Part shown: piece after piece, positions 1 through 7,832 of the stretch
Layout of the letters: each line of letters begins with the position of its first letter
Numbering within the stretch: position 1 is the first letter of the stretch
Assembly: GCF_900116645.1 (NCBI RefSeq)
Contig: NZ_FPBO01000021.1
Location: forward strand, 62,001-126,000
From: Pseudoduganella namucuonensis
GTDB taxonomy: Bacteria; Pseudomonadota; Gammaproteobacteria; Burkholderiales; Burkholderiaceae_D
Reading direction: 5' to 3'
Length of the DNA: 64,000 nucleotides
Translations under genes and position numbers: made by a program
The notes under the pieces: generated by a model
The model's database searches: none
What the model saw: the letters and a program-made list of their open reading frames with translations, nothing else
What the model was told of the DNA's origin: nothing

Positions 1-585
1 GCCGACAACAGCCCGTGGGGCGGGCGCGACAAGCTGGAGATCGCGGTCACCGGCCTCACCAAAAACTCGTCCTCCCTGAAATGGGCGGGCGAGCGCAACT
101 ACAGTCCCATCTCCTTCTTCGGCGGCACCGAGGTCATGAAGTCGCACTGGGACACTTGGGCGGCGGCGGCGGCATCCAAGGGCCATGCCGCCGATCGCTC
201 GCGCTTCCGCGTCACGCGCGATATCTTCATCGCCGACAGCGACGCCGAGGCCAGGCGCCTCGCCATGAACAGCGGCCTGGCCGATTCATGGCGCGAGTAC
301 CTCGGCCCGATCTACAAGAAGTTCAATCTGTTCCAGGGCATCATCGAGGATTCCGGCACCGACATCGATCCGAGCCAGGTCGACATGGAATTCCTGGCCG
401 AACACGTGTGGCTGTGCGGCTCGCCGGAGACGGTGCGGCGCAAGCTTGAGCTGATGGCCGAGAAGACCGGGGGCTGGGGCGAAATCATCGTCAATTCGCA
501 CGACAATATCGACAATCCCAAGCCTTACTTCGAATCGCTGCAGCGCCTGGCGAAGGAAGTCACGCCGAAGCTGCACGTGCTGTAG
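1..585 (+). CDS. LLM-class flavin-dependent oxidoreductase, C-terminal part
   Basis: The reading frame is open from the first base and ends at a TAG at 583-585, so the N-terminus lies outside the window. About 194 residues are visible. The text resembles the C-terminal part of luciferase-like (F420/FMN) monooxygenases: a TGLTKNSS stretch, a SPISFFGG segment, and a late helix with CGSPETVRRKLE typical of the substrate-window end of the barrel. Such enzymes use reduced flavin and O2 to oxidise alicyclic or ketone substrates. It converges with the SnoaL-like gene at 636. The exact substrate cannot be read from this fragment. Confidence 0.75.
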   Translation, partial: ADNSPWGGRDKLEIAVTGLTKNSSSLKWAGERNYSPISFFGGTEVMKSHWDTWAAAAASKGHAADRSRFRVTRDIFIADSDAEARRLAMNSGLADSWREYLGPIYKKFNLFQGIIEDSGTDIDPSQVDMEFLAEHVWLCGSPETVRRKLELMAEKTGGWGEIIVNSHDNIDNPKPYFESLQRLAKEVTPKLHVL

Positions 586-635
586 CGGCAAGCGCCGCCG
601 CCCTCGTACCCCGGGGGCGGCGTTCGAATTCCCCC

Positions 636-1148
636 TCAATCCACCCGCTTGGGAAAGTCAGACGGCAGCGGCGCCATGCCCGGCCAGCGCACCCGCAGTT
701 CGGTGGTCAGCGAAGCGCCGATCTCTTCCCACGGTCCCATGTGCACCACGCGCATGTGCCGGCGCACGATGCGCCAGCCGCCGTCGATGCGCGCATAGGC
801 ATCCCGATAGCGCACCGCGCCCATCAATGTGCGTCCCGCGATCGCCAGCTCGAGGTGCGCGCCGACCGTCCCGGTCGCGCTGTCGTCCGATTGAAAGTCG
901 AACAGCGCGTAGTCGGGCGTGTGCACCGTGGCGCCCATGTGGCGGCGGCTGGCGCGCAGGGACTCGACGATCGCCTCGCGCCCGCTGGCGCCGGGAAAGC
1001 CGCTGGCGGAAAATTCACTGGCCTCGGCGAAAATGCCCGCCAGGGCCAGGTAGTCGTCGTCGTCGACGGCCAGGAAATAGCGCACCACCATGTCATTCAG
1101 GTCCGCGCGGTCTTCCAGGCGGCGTATGCGTTTCTCGATATCCCACAT
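636..1148 (-). CDS. SnoaL/NTF2-like domain protein
   Basis: A 170-residue single-domain protein beginning MWDIEKRIRRLEDRADLNDM, the usual start of SnoaL-like cone-fold proteins (short helix with RLEDRA, then a YFLAVDDDDY segment). The C-terminal strand with GWRIVRRHMRVVHMGPW also fits. Family members act as small dehydratases, isomerases or hydrolases, or as binding partners, in aromatic and steroid breakdown. A TetR-type inverted repeat at 1223-1242 lies 75 bp upstream, so it probably has its own regulated promoter rather than reading from the CMD gene. A specific reaction cannot be assigned. Confidence 0.8.
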   Translation of the reverse strand: MWDIEKRIRRLEDRADLNDMVVRYFLAVDDDDYLALAGIFAEASEFSASGFPGASGREAIVESLRASRRHMGATVHTPDYALFDFQSDDSATGTVGAHLELAIAGRTLMGAVRYRDAYARIDGGWRIVRRHMRVVHMGPWEEIGASLTTELRVRWPGMAPLPSDFPKRVD

Positions 1149-1222
1149 GCTCGGTCTCCATGATGATCTCCGCGGCGGCGATGCGCGCGCCGCCGTCCCA
1201 TTATCATCCCGCGGCCCCCGCC

Positions 1223-1242
1223 AGTCAACTTAAACGTTGACT
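1223..1242. promoter_or_regulatory. Candidate TetR operator upstream of SnoaL-like gene
   Basis: AGTCAAC and GTTGACT form a perfect inverted repeat with a 6-base spacer. The same GTCAAC-N6-GTTGAC pattern recurs before the crotonase gene and, degenerate, before the CMD/acyl-CoA synthetase pair and tetR. I infer that the regulator at 4727-5380 binds it. Confidence 0.65.
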
Positions 1243-1275
1243 GACGGGGCGAGCCGCGGCGTTCCCGCCCGCCAC

Positions 1276-1929
1276 TCAAGCCACGCCGGCGTGCGGCGGC
1301 GCGCCGCGGGCGATGTCGAGCGTTTGCAGGATTTCCATCCGTCCCGCGCCCAGCTTGGCCGCGTTGCGCAGATGCAACCGCAGGCCCGGCATGTAGCGAT
1401 GCGTGGTGGAGGCGTCGACCGCGATCGCGATCAGCTCCTTGAGCAGGGGCCGCAGCGTGGCCGATTTCCACGGCACCGAGCAGTAGTTGAAGAACGCCTC
1501 GAAGCCGTCCGGCGAAAGCCTCAGCAACGCGTCCAGAAAACCGGGCGCCTCCGCCTCCATCGCGCCCCAATAGGGATCGTCGCCCACGTGTTTGTCCCAC
1601 AAGGCTTGCAGGCGCTGGTCCAGCGGCTCGTCCAGCGCCGTGTCGCCGCGCGCGCGCAGCTGCGCCGCCAGCCGGCGCGTCGCCTCCATCAAGGTGTGCA
1701 CCCCCAGCCCGGACACCAGGTCCAGCACTTCCTGAACCTGCCGCGCGGAGGCCCCCGCGTCCAGGCAAGCGGCGATGGCGGTGTCGCAACCCGCCACGTC
1801 GAGCGTGGTGACGCTGGCGCGCACCGCCAGCCGTATCAGCGCCTCGCTGAACGTGTCGAGCGCGGCGCCCGGGGCCTGCGCGGCGATCAGCGGCTCGACC
1901 AGCGCCCTGACTTGTTCCGTAGTAATCAT
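1276..1929 (-). CDS. Carboxymuconolactone decarboxylase family protein
   Basis: A 217-residue protein with two halves of the CMD/AhpD-like helical fold. The second half has the family pattern LKELIAIAVDASTTHRY followed by LRLHLRNAAKLGAG and a helix ending ILQTLDIA. The redox CxxC of AhpD is absent (DASTTHRY occupies that place), so it is more like a lyase, isomerase or structural member than a peroxidase reductase. It is divergent from the acyl-CoA synthetase at 2158 and shares with it a 228-bp intergenic region carrying TetR-type repeats. A role in ring cleavage of an alicyclic or aromatic compound is inference from the neighbours. Confidence 0.8.
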   Translation of the reverse strand: MITTEQVRALVEPLIAAQAPGAALDTFSEALIRLAVRASVTTLDVAGCDTAIAACLDAGASARQVQEVLDLVSGLGVHTLMEATRRLAAQLRARGDTALDEPLDQRLQALWDKHVGDDPYWGAMEAEAPGFLDALLRLSPDGFEAFFNYCSVPWKSATLRPLLKELIAIAVDASTTHRYMPGLRLHLRNAAKLGAGRMEILQTLDIARGAPPHAGVA

Positions 1930-2013
1930 TCCACTTTCCTTCCACCCGCGGGCATGGACATCGAAAAGCCCTCCTCCCGCGTACCGGACAGCCTTCGTTC
2001 ACTCGCGATTATA

Positions 2014-2029
2014 TCAACACCTATGTTAA
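2014..2029. promoter_or_regulatory. Candidate TetR operator before the CMD-family gene
   Basis: TCAAC-N6-GTTAA is an imperfect version of the GTCAAC-N6-GTTGAC motif. It sits next to a TATAAT-like -10 on the minus strand (2008-2013) that could serve the CMD-family gene starting at 1929. Confidence 0.5.
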
Positions 2030-2044
2030 TCAGCGGCGTCGATT

Positions 2045-2062
2045 GTCATGTAATTCATTGAC
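2045..2062. promoter_or_regulatory. Degenerate TetR operator over the acyl-CoA synthetase -35
   Basis: GTCATG-N6-ATTGAC has the same spacing as the other repeats and runs into the -35 hexamer at 2058-2063. Repressor binding here would block the promoter. The left half has only the GTCA core, so this is the weakest of the set. Confidence 0.4.
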
Positions 2063-2086
2063 AGCGGGAATGGCGTGGAACAATAT
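2058..2086 (+). promoter_or_regulatory. Sigma-70 type promoter for the acyl-CoA synthetase
   Basis: A consensus TTGACA -35 box (2058-2063) is followed after 17 bases by CAATAT (2081-2086). Just downstream, TGCGTTG-A-CAACGCA (2088-2102) is a perfect 15-base inverted repeat that may be a further protein-binding site. Confidence 0.6.
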
Positions 2087-2157
2087 ATGCGTTGACAACG
2101 CAGCACAGACCAACAGAGCGCCGCCCACCGCGCGGCGCCGTCAACGGGGACAGAGCA

Positions 2158-3807
2158 ATGCCACATTTCGACGATATATGCGAGGTATCGCCGGCCGGCG
2201 ATTTGCTGGTGCGCGCGGCGCGCCAGCATCCTTTCCGCGACGCGGTGGTGTTCCCCGACCGGCGACGGAATTACGGGGACCTGCTGAGCGACGCCGAGCG
2301 TTGCGCGCGGGGCATGCTCGCGCTGGGCGTGCGTCCGGGCGACCATATCGGCCTCCTCGCCAGCAACAGCCTTGAGTTTGTCGCCGCCTTCTTCGGCATC
2401 CTGATGCTGGGCTGCGTCGCGGTCCCGCTGAACGCCCGCCACAAGGAAAGGGAGATCGGCTACATCGTGCGCAACGCCAATCTCACGCTGCTGTTCAGCA
2501 CATCCGACCCGGCGGACCATGTCGACTTCGGCGCGCTCATCTCCGGCGCCATACCGGCGCTGCGCGCCGCCACCTGCGCGCGGCGGCTGAACCTGCCCGA
2601 GGCTCCCGCCTTGCGCCACGTCGTCATGCTGCGCGGTGCCGGCGCCGGGGCGCTGCTGCCCCGCGCGGACTTCGACGCCCTGGCCGATCGGATCGCTCCC
2701 GACGCCGTGCACCAGGCGCGACGGCGCGTGCGCCTGTGCGCCACCGCGCTGATCCTGTACACCTCCGGCACCACCGCCGACCCCAAGGGCTGCATGCTGT
2801 CGCACGAGGCGATCTCGCGCGGCCCCGTGGAGCGCGCCAGGCACCGCTTCCAGACGGATCCCCACGCCGTGCACTGGGGCGGCGGCCCGCTCTTCCATAT
2901 CGGGACGCTGGCGCCCATGCTGGGAACGATCGGGGTGGCGGGCACCTTCCTGACCGACACCAGCTTCGTCCCTGGACGCGCGCTGGAACTGATCGAGCGC
3001 GAGCGGGCCAGCACCGCCTGGCCCTGGTTCCCCGCCATTATGCAGGCGCTGGTCGATCATCCGGGCCGCTCGCCCGCCGCCCTGGGCAGCCTGCGCACCG
3101 TGATGCTGATCGGCCCGCCAAAGCTGATCGAGCGGGTCGGAGCGCTGCTGCCCGACGCCGAGATCGTGCAAGGCTGCGGCATGACCGAAACCGCCGGCGT
3201 CTTCGCGCTCAGCGATCCGGACGAATCGCCGCGGGCGCGCGCCCACACCCAGGGCAAGGCGGTGCCGGGCATCGACGTGCGCATCGTCGACATCGACACC
3301 GGCGAGGAGGCTGCCGAGGGGGAGGTCGGCGAGATCCTGGTGCGCGGCTATTGCGTCATGAGCGGCTATTACAACGACCCGGCCAAGACCGCCGAGGCCA
3401 TCGACGCCGACGGCTGGCTGCACACGGGCGACCTGTACCGGCGTTCGGCCTCGGGCAGCTTAAGCTTCAACGGCCGCATCAAGGACATGCTGAAGGTCGG
3501 CGGCGAGAACGTCGCGGCGATCGAGATCGAGGCCTACCTGTGCGGCCATCCGGCGGTGCGCCTCGCCGAGGTGGTCGGCAGGCCGGACGCGCGGCTCGAC
3601 GAGGTGCCGGTGGCCTTCGTCGAGCTCCGTCCCGGCGCCCGGGCGGAGGAGGACGAACTGATCGCGTTCTGCCACGGGAAAATCGCCAGCTACAAGGTGC
3701 CGCGCGCGGTCTTTTTCATGCGCGGCGAGGATTGGCCCATGTCGGCGACCAAGGTCAACAAGCGCGCGCTGAGGCAGCGCCTGGCCGATACGGCCGTCGC
3801 CGGCTGA
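2158..3807 (+). CDS. AMP-dependent acyl-CoA synthetase/ligase
   Basis: A 549-residue ANL-superfamily adenylating enzyme that would activate a carboxylic acid to its CoA thioester. The P-loop-like motif reads LYTSGTTADPKG, followed by the GMTET motif, GWLHTGDL, the hinge NGRIKDMLKVGGENVA and a C-terminal catalytic lysine in ATKVNKRAL. I choose ATG 2158 (GGGGACAG upstream); a TTG at 2092 would add an unconserved tail and overlap the promoter. It is divergent from the CMD-family gene, and its stop lies 7 bp from the end of the convergent crotonase gene. Substrate unknown; the TetR context suggests acyl-CoA-induced catabolism. Confidence 0.9.
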   Translation: MPHFDDICEVSPAGDLLVRAARQHPFRDAVVFPDRRRNYGDLLSDAERCARGMLALGVRPGDHIGLLASNSLEFVAAFFGILMLGCVAVPLNARHKEREIGYIVRNANLTLLFSTSDPADHVDFGALISGAIPALRAATCARRLNLPEAPALRHVVMLRGAGAGALLPRADFDALADRIAPDAVHQARRRVRLCATALILYTSGTTADPKGCMLSHEAISRGPVERARHRFQTDPHAVHWGGGPLFHIGTLAPMLGTIGVAGTFLTDTSFVPGRALELIERERASTAWPWFPAIMQALVDHPGRSPAALGSLRTVMLIGPPKLIERVGALLPDAEIVQGCGMTETAGVFALSDPDESPRARAHTQGKAVPGIDVRIVDIDTGEEAAEGEVGEILVRGYCVMSGYYNDPAKTAEAIDADGWLHTGDLYRRSASGSLSFNGRIKDMLKVGGENVAAIEIEAYLCGHPAVRLAEVVGRPDARLDEVPVAFVELRPGARAEEDELIAFCHGKIASYKVPRAVFFMRGEDWPMSATKVNKRALRQRLADTAVAG

Positions 3808-3813
3808 GCGCGG

Positions 3814-4599
3814 TCAGCGCCCGGCGAACTCCGCTTTGCGCTTGTCCAGGAACGCCGCCACCGCCCCCTGGAAGTCGTCGGTCCGGGTGCAGTCCGCGAA
3901 CGCATCGCGCTCGGCGTCGAGTTGCGGCCCGAACTCCCGGCCGAACGAGGCGCGCATCAAGCCCCTGATTTTCCCGTAGGCGAAGGTCGGCCCCGCCGCC
4001 AGGCGCTCGGCCAGCGCCTCGCCCTCCACCATCAGCGTATCGGCCGGCACCACCCGGTTGACCATGCCGAGCTCGCGCGCCCGGGCCGCGTCCAGCGGTT
4101 CCGGCAGCAAGGCTATCTCCAGCGCGGCGCGCAGGCCGACCGCGCGCGGCAGCGACCACGACACCCCCAGGTCGCCGCTGGCGCCCAGCGCGGCGTAGGC
4201 GAAGCTGAACCGGGTCCCCTCGGCCGCGATCACCAGGTCCGCGGCCAGCGCCATGCTCAGACCGGCGCCGGCCACCGCGCCGTGCACACAAGCGAGCACC
4301 GGTGCGGACTGGCCGGCCAGCAGCGCCAGCGCCTCGTGCATGGGGGCGATGATGGACGGCTCTATGCCGGCGGGGTCGCTGCGGAAACTGGCGACGTCGC
4401 CGCCGGCCATGAAGGCCCGGCCGGCGCCGGACAGCAGCACCGCGCGCACACCGTCATCGGCTGCGATATCCCGGCAGCAGCGCAAAAACGCCGCCGCCAT
4501 GTCGCTGTCGATCGCGTTGAGCGCTTGCGGGCGGTTGAATTGGATATGGGCGACCGCGCCGGCGCGGCGGTGGACGATCGCTTGCGTTGACTGACTCAT
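3814..4599 (-). CDS. Enoyl-CoA hydratase/isomerase (crotonase) family protein
   Basis: A 261-residue crotonase-fold protein. FNRPQALNAID and the oxyanion-hole segment FMAGGDVASF are clear, as is HGAVAGAGLSMALAADL. The hydratase glutamate at the GAGLS position is replaced by serine and the second acid lies in GASGDLG as aspartate. This is the PaaG/isomerase-like arrangement rather than classical enoyl-CoA hydratase. Start ATG 4599 has AAGGGA upstream; a longer frame to 4659 lacks support. A perfect TetR-type operator is at 4671-4688. It probably processes the CoA ester made by the neighbouring synthetase (inference). Confidence 0.88.
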   Translation of the reverse strand: MSQSTQAIVHRRAGAVAHIQFNRPQALNAIDSDMAAAFLRCCRDIAADDGVRAVLLSGAGRAFMAGGDVASFRSDPAGIEPSIIAPMHEALALLAGQSAPVLACVHGAVAGAGLSMALAADLVIAAEGTRFSFAYAALGASGDLGVSWSLPRAVGLRAALEIALLPEPLDAARARELGMVNRVVPADTLMVEGEALAERLAAGPTFAYGKIRGLMRASFGREFGPQLDAERDAFADCTRTDDFQGAVAAFLDKRKAEFAGR

Positions 4600-4670
4600 G
4601 GATTCCCTTTCGCGGATAGGCTCGGCACGCGCTGCCGCCTGCGGCCAGTGTAGCGGCATGGCGGCAGATA

Positions 4671-4688
4671 GTCAACACACTCGTTGAC
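4671..4688. promoter_or_regulatory. Candidate TetR operator upstream of crotonase gene
   Basis: GTCAAC-ACACTC-GTTGAC is a perfect inverted repeat with 6-base spacer. It lies 72 bp before the crotonase start and between that gene and the end of tetR. Confidence 0.65.
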
Positions 4689-4726
4689 CAGCTACGCGAA
4701 TCGGAAAGGGGCCGGCAGGCCGCCGC

Positions 4727-5380
4727 TCACGCCGGCTGGGAAATACCGTCGAAGAATATCGTGCAAAAGACCTGTGCGATCTCCCGGGCGCTCTTTTTGC
4801 CTTGCGGATCGAACCAGCGGTGGGTCCAGTTGAACATGCCGAACAGGCCGTTGACCGCGAGGCGGATCGGTATATCCTCCCGGAACATCCCTTGCGCCAC
4901 GCCTTCGGCGATCAGCAGCATCGTGATCTTCTCGAAGCGGCGCGTCTGCTTCACCATCAGCTTGGCCCAGGGCGAAGAGTCGCGCGCGACGTCGTGCATC
5001 AGTTCCTGGATGTAGACATACATGTGCGGATAGTTGGCCTCATACGACAGCATCAGCACCTCGAGCAGCAGCTCCAGCTTCGCGCGGGGATCGGGGCCCT
5101 CTTCCTTGAGGATGCGCTCGGCCTCCGCGATGTTCGCGTTCAGGATGCCGCCGATCGCCTCCTGGAACAACTCATCCTTGCTCGCCACGTAGTAGTAAAT
5201 GGTGGCGCGGTCGATCCCCGCTTCCTTGGCGATGTCGTTCAGGGTCGTGGCCTTGAATCCCTTTTGCTTGAAAAGCCGCGACGCGACCTGCACCAGCTCG
5301 TCGCGCTTGGCCGTGTAGTCCGGACTGCCATCGGCCAGGGCGGACTTGCGCCGACGGGCGATATTGCTTGCCTGCTCCAT
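4727..5380 (-). CDS. TetR/AcrR family transcriptional regulator
   Basis: A 217-residue TetR protein. The N-terminal helix-turn-helix (about residues 28-72) contains ASRLFKQKGFKATTLNDIAKE and AGIDRATIYYYVASKDELF. The C-terminal part is all helical and lacks a recognisable signature for its ligand. The gene is transcribed with the crotonase direction, and the set of similar inverted repeats at 1223, 2014, 2045, 4671 and 5423 makes it the obvious regulator of the 636-5440 module, including itself. Acyl-CoA or a pathway acid as inducer is inference from the KstR2/FadR-like logic of such modules. Confidence 0.9.
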   Translation of the reverse strand: MEQASNIARRRKSALADGSPDYTAKRDELVQVASRLFKQKGFKATTLNDIAKEAGIDRATIYYYVASKDELFQEAIGGILNANIAEAERILKEEGPDPRAKLELLLEVLMLSYEANYPHMYVYIQELMHDVARDSSPWAKLMVKQTRRFEKITMLLIAEGVAQGMFREDIPIRLAVNGLFGMFNWTHRWFDPQGKKSAREIAQVFCTIFFDGISQPA

Positions 5381-5695
5381 AACTGTTTTCTCTGAGTGAT
5401 AAGTTACCTCATTATAAGCGTCGTCAACACATGTGTAAAATTGCTTGGCGCCCGGCGGCAGGCATGCGGACCCGCGGGCCTGATATGAATTCCCATATGG
5501 TTGCTATTTCCCGCGACTGCTGGGTCGCGCGCGGCCAAAGCCCTACTCTGCCTATACCGACTGGGCACTCGCCCACGAAGTCGGCACGCCGGCTAGGGTG
5601 TCGAACGCAGCGTACCCCAAAACATAACTTAGACACGTTCGGGGCGGCCGGGGAAATGGCCGCATCGGCGGGAGACATATAGGAGCAGCACAACC
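5381..5695. other. Intergenic region between tetR and the purine permease
   Basis: 315 bp without a credible gene. It holds the tetR operator at 5423-5440 and, further right, a stretch with GCTAGGGTGTCG and possible short stems ahead of the permease. The permease has a usable ribosome site (AGGAGC, about 5682-5687). I see no terminator and cannot fold the leader reliably. Confidence 0.5.
5423..5440. promoter_or_regulatory. Candidate TetR operator (autoregulation)
   Basis: GTCAAC-ACATGT-GTAAAA keeps one perfect half of the GTCAAC-N6-GTTGAC motif and a degraded second half. It is 43 bp upstream of the tetR start on the minus strand. Confidence 0.5.
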
Positions 5696-7078
5696 ATGAA
5701 CCAACCCCAACTTCGGCCCGTATCCAGCCAGGACGCGCCGCCCGCCGCGGACGCCGGCAAGATCGACAGCTACTTCAAGATCTCGGCGCGCGGCAGCACC
5801 CAGCGCCGTGAAATCATCGCCGGCGTCACAACCTTCCTGGCCATGGTGTATTCCGTGTTCGTGGTGCCCGGCATGCTGGGCAAGGCCGGCTTCGACGTCA
5901 GCGCCGTCTTCGTGGCGGTCTGCCTGACCGCCGCCTTCGGCTCGCTGATCATGGGCTTCTGGGCGCGACTGCCGATCGCCGTCGGCTGCGCCATTTCGCT
6001 GACCGCCTTCATGGCCTTCGGCCTGGTGCTCGGCAAGGGCCTGTCGCCCGAGGTGGCGCTGGGCGCCGTGTTCCTGATGGGCGTGGTGTTCACGCTGATC
6101 TCGGTGACCGGCGTGCGCTCGTGGATCCTGCAAAACCTGCCGCAGGGCGTGGCGCACGGCACCGGCGTGGGCATCGGCCTGTTCCTGCTGCTGATCGCCG
6201 CCAACGGCGTCGGCCTGGTGGTGAAAAACCCCGAGCCGGGCCTGCCGGTCGCGCTGGGCGCCATCACGTCCTTCCCCGTGCTGATGAGCCTGGTCGGCCT
6301 GGCCGCCATCTTCGGCCTGGAGACCCGCAAGGTCCCCGGCGGCATCCTGCTGGTGGTGGTGGCGCTGTCGGCCGCCGGCCTGGCGTTCGACCCGTCCGTG
6401 AAATTCACCGGCGTGTTCGCCCTGCCCAGCCTGGCCGCCGAGGGCAAGGCCTCGCTGATCGGCGCCATGGACATCCAGGGCGCGCTGTCGATGGCGGTGA
6501 TGCCGTCCGTGCTCGCGCTGGTGATGACCGCCGTGTTCGACGCCACCGGCACCATCCGCGCCGTGGCCGGCGAGGCGGGCCAGATCGACGAGAAGGGCTA
6601 CATCCACAACGGCGGCCGCGCGCTGACCACCGACTCGATCAGCTCCATCTTCTCGGCCCTGGTGGGCGGCGCCCCGGCGGCGGCCTACATCGAATCGACG
6701 GTCGGCACCGCCGCAGGCGCCCGCACCGGCCTGGCCGCCGTGGTGGTCGGCCTGGGCTTCCTGGGCCTGATCTTCTTCTCGCCGCTGGCCGGCCTGGTGC
6801 CTTCCTACGCCACCGCGCCCGCGCTGATGTACGTCGGCCTGCTGATGCTGGGCAGCGTGGCGCGCATGCACATGGACGACAAGGTCGACGCCTTGTCCGG
6901 CCTGGTCTGCGCCGTGTTCATCCTGCTGACCTGCAACATCGTGACCGGCATCATGCTGGGCTTCTGCACGCTGGTGGTGGGTCGCGTGGTGTCCGGCGAG
7001 TTCCGCAAGCTGAACACCGGCACCGTGGCGATCGCCGCCGCGCTGGCCATCTTCTACGGCGGCGGCTGGGCCATCTAG
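5696..7078 (+). CDS. NCS2 family purine (adenine/guanine/hypoxanthine) permease
   Basis: A 460-residue polytopic inner-membrane protein of the AzgA/PbuG branch of NCS2 transporters, which import purine bases by proton symport. Recognisable parts are the cytoplasmic start with DSYFKISARGSTQRREIIAG, the first membrane segment TTFLAMVYSVFVVPGML, the VAHGTGVGIGLFL helix, VFDATGTI and TTDSISSIFSALVGGAPAAAYIES. Length and the order of these blocks match the family. It stands alone, with the tetR gene diverging on one side and a lipoprotein gene downstream. Base preference cannot be decided from sequence. Confidence 0.9.
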   Translation: MNQPQLRPVSSQDAPPAADAGKIDSYFKISARGSTQRREIIAGVTTFLAMVYSVFVVPGMLGKAGFDVSAVFVAVCLTAAFGSLIMGFWARLPIAVGCAISLTAFMAFGLVLGKGLSPEVALGAVFLMGVVFTLISVTGVRSWILQNLPQGVAHGTGVGIGLFLLLIAANGVGLVVKNPEPGLPVALGAITSFPVLMSLVGLAAIFGLETRKVPGGILLVVVALSAAGLAFDPSVKFTGVFALPSLAAEGKASLIGAMDIQGALSMAVMPSVLALVMTAVFDATGTIRAVAGEAGQIDEKGYIHNGGRALTTDSISSIFSALVGGAPAAAYIESTVGTAAGARTGLAAVVVGLGFLGLIFFSPLAGLVPSYATAPALMYVGLLMLGSVARMHMDDKVDALSGLVCAVFILLTCNIVTGIMLGFCTLVVGRVVSGEFRKLNTGTVAIAAALAIFYGGGWAI

Positions 7079-7108
7079 GCCATCCGGCTGGTATCGCTTT
7101 CTAATACT

Positions 7109-7136
7109 TTGTGATGAAAAATCGCTAAAGTAATAT
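7109..7136 (+). promoter_or_regulatory. Sigma-70 type promoter of the lipoprotein gene
   Basis: TTGTGA (7109-7114), a 16-base spacer and TAATAT (7131-7136) lie 43 bp before the lipoprotein start, in a locally AT-rich stretch. Confidence 0.5.
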
Positions 7137-7178
7137 GGCGTGGCAAGATGCGCCTCTCCCCAAAACAGAGAGGTCATC

Positions 7179-7787
7179 ATGCCACGCCATTTTCTCATCG
7201 CCTGCGCCGCCCTCAGCCTGGCCGCGTGCGGCGGCACCTCCATCCAGCCCTACCCCGACATTTGGCCGCCCCTGACCGGCATGTCTTCGGACTGCCGTGA
7301 AGTCCAGGGCCTGTACGTCGATCCCAACGCCTGGGCCTGGGAGCGCCGCGGCAAGGCGGTCAAGGGCGAGCCCGGCGCCGGCGGCACGCTGGACGCCGCG
7401 TGGATCGCGCTGGGCTTCACCGGGCAAGGCGCCCCCGGCGCCGGACGGCGCGAGTTCACGCTCGCCTTCGACGGCGCGGACACGCTGGTGATGGAGTACC
7501 TGATCAATGGAAAAACGGCCGCCGTGAAGCGCCTGGGCAGGGACAAATGGTCCTGCGGCGCGGACGGCCTGCGCGTCGTCACGCTGGAACTCAGCGGCGC
7601 GGTGATCGACAAGGTGCCCAGCCACGGCAGCGCGCAACGCAGCGCGACGCTGTACCGCGTCGGCGACAGCCTGTACAGCAGAACCATCGATAGCTCCGAC
7701 ATCAAGCTGCTGCACGCGCTGCCGCGGCACTCGCTCAAGGAGCAGTGGCAGCGCTTCCCCGCCAGCGCCGCCTTCATCCCCCGCTAG
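7179..7787 (+). CDS. Putative outer-membrane lipoprotein
   Basis: A 202-residue protein with a short lipoprotein signal: MPRHFLIACAALSLAAC, with lipobox LAAC and Cys at residue 17. The start at 7179 has AGAGAGG upstream, which is why the longer frame from 7140 is rejected. The mature part is soluble and about 185 residues long, with no domain I can name. An aspartate and three small residues (GGTS after Cys) do not force inner-membrane retention, so outer-membrane anchoring is likely. It sits alone between the permease and the convergent EAL gene. Confidence 0.7.
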   Translation: MPRHFLIACAALSLAACGGTSIQPYPDIWPPLTGMSSDCREVQGLYVDPNAWAWERRGKAVKGEPGAGGTLDAAWIALGFTGQGAPGAGRREFTLAFDGADTLVMEYLINGKTAAVKRLGRDKWSCGADGLRVVTLELSGAVIDKVPSHGSAQRSATLYRVGDSLYSRTIDSSDIKLLHALPRHSLKEQWQRFPASAAFIPR

Positions 7788-7832
7788 TTCGCGGCGCCGC
7801 CCGCCGGCGTGGCGCCAGACGCAAGCGATGGC

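Noticed and set aside
586..635. GC-rich hairpin between the LLM oxidoreductase and the SnoaL-like gene as an intrinsic terminator
   Set aside because: The stem is plausible but no T tract follows on either side, so I do not annotate it.
2092..2157. Upstream TTG start for the acyl-CoA synthetase
   Set aside because: The extra 22 residues lie on top of the promoter and an inverted repeat, lack homology-like text, and ATG 2158 fits better.
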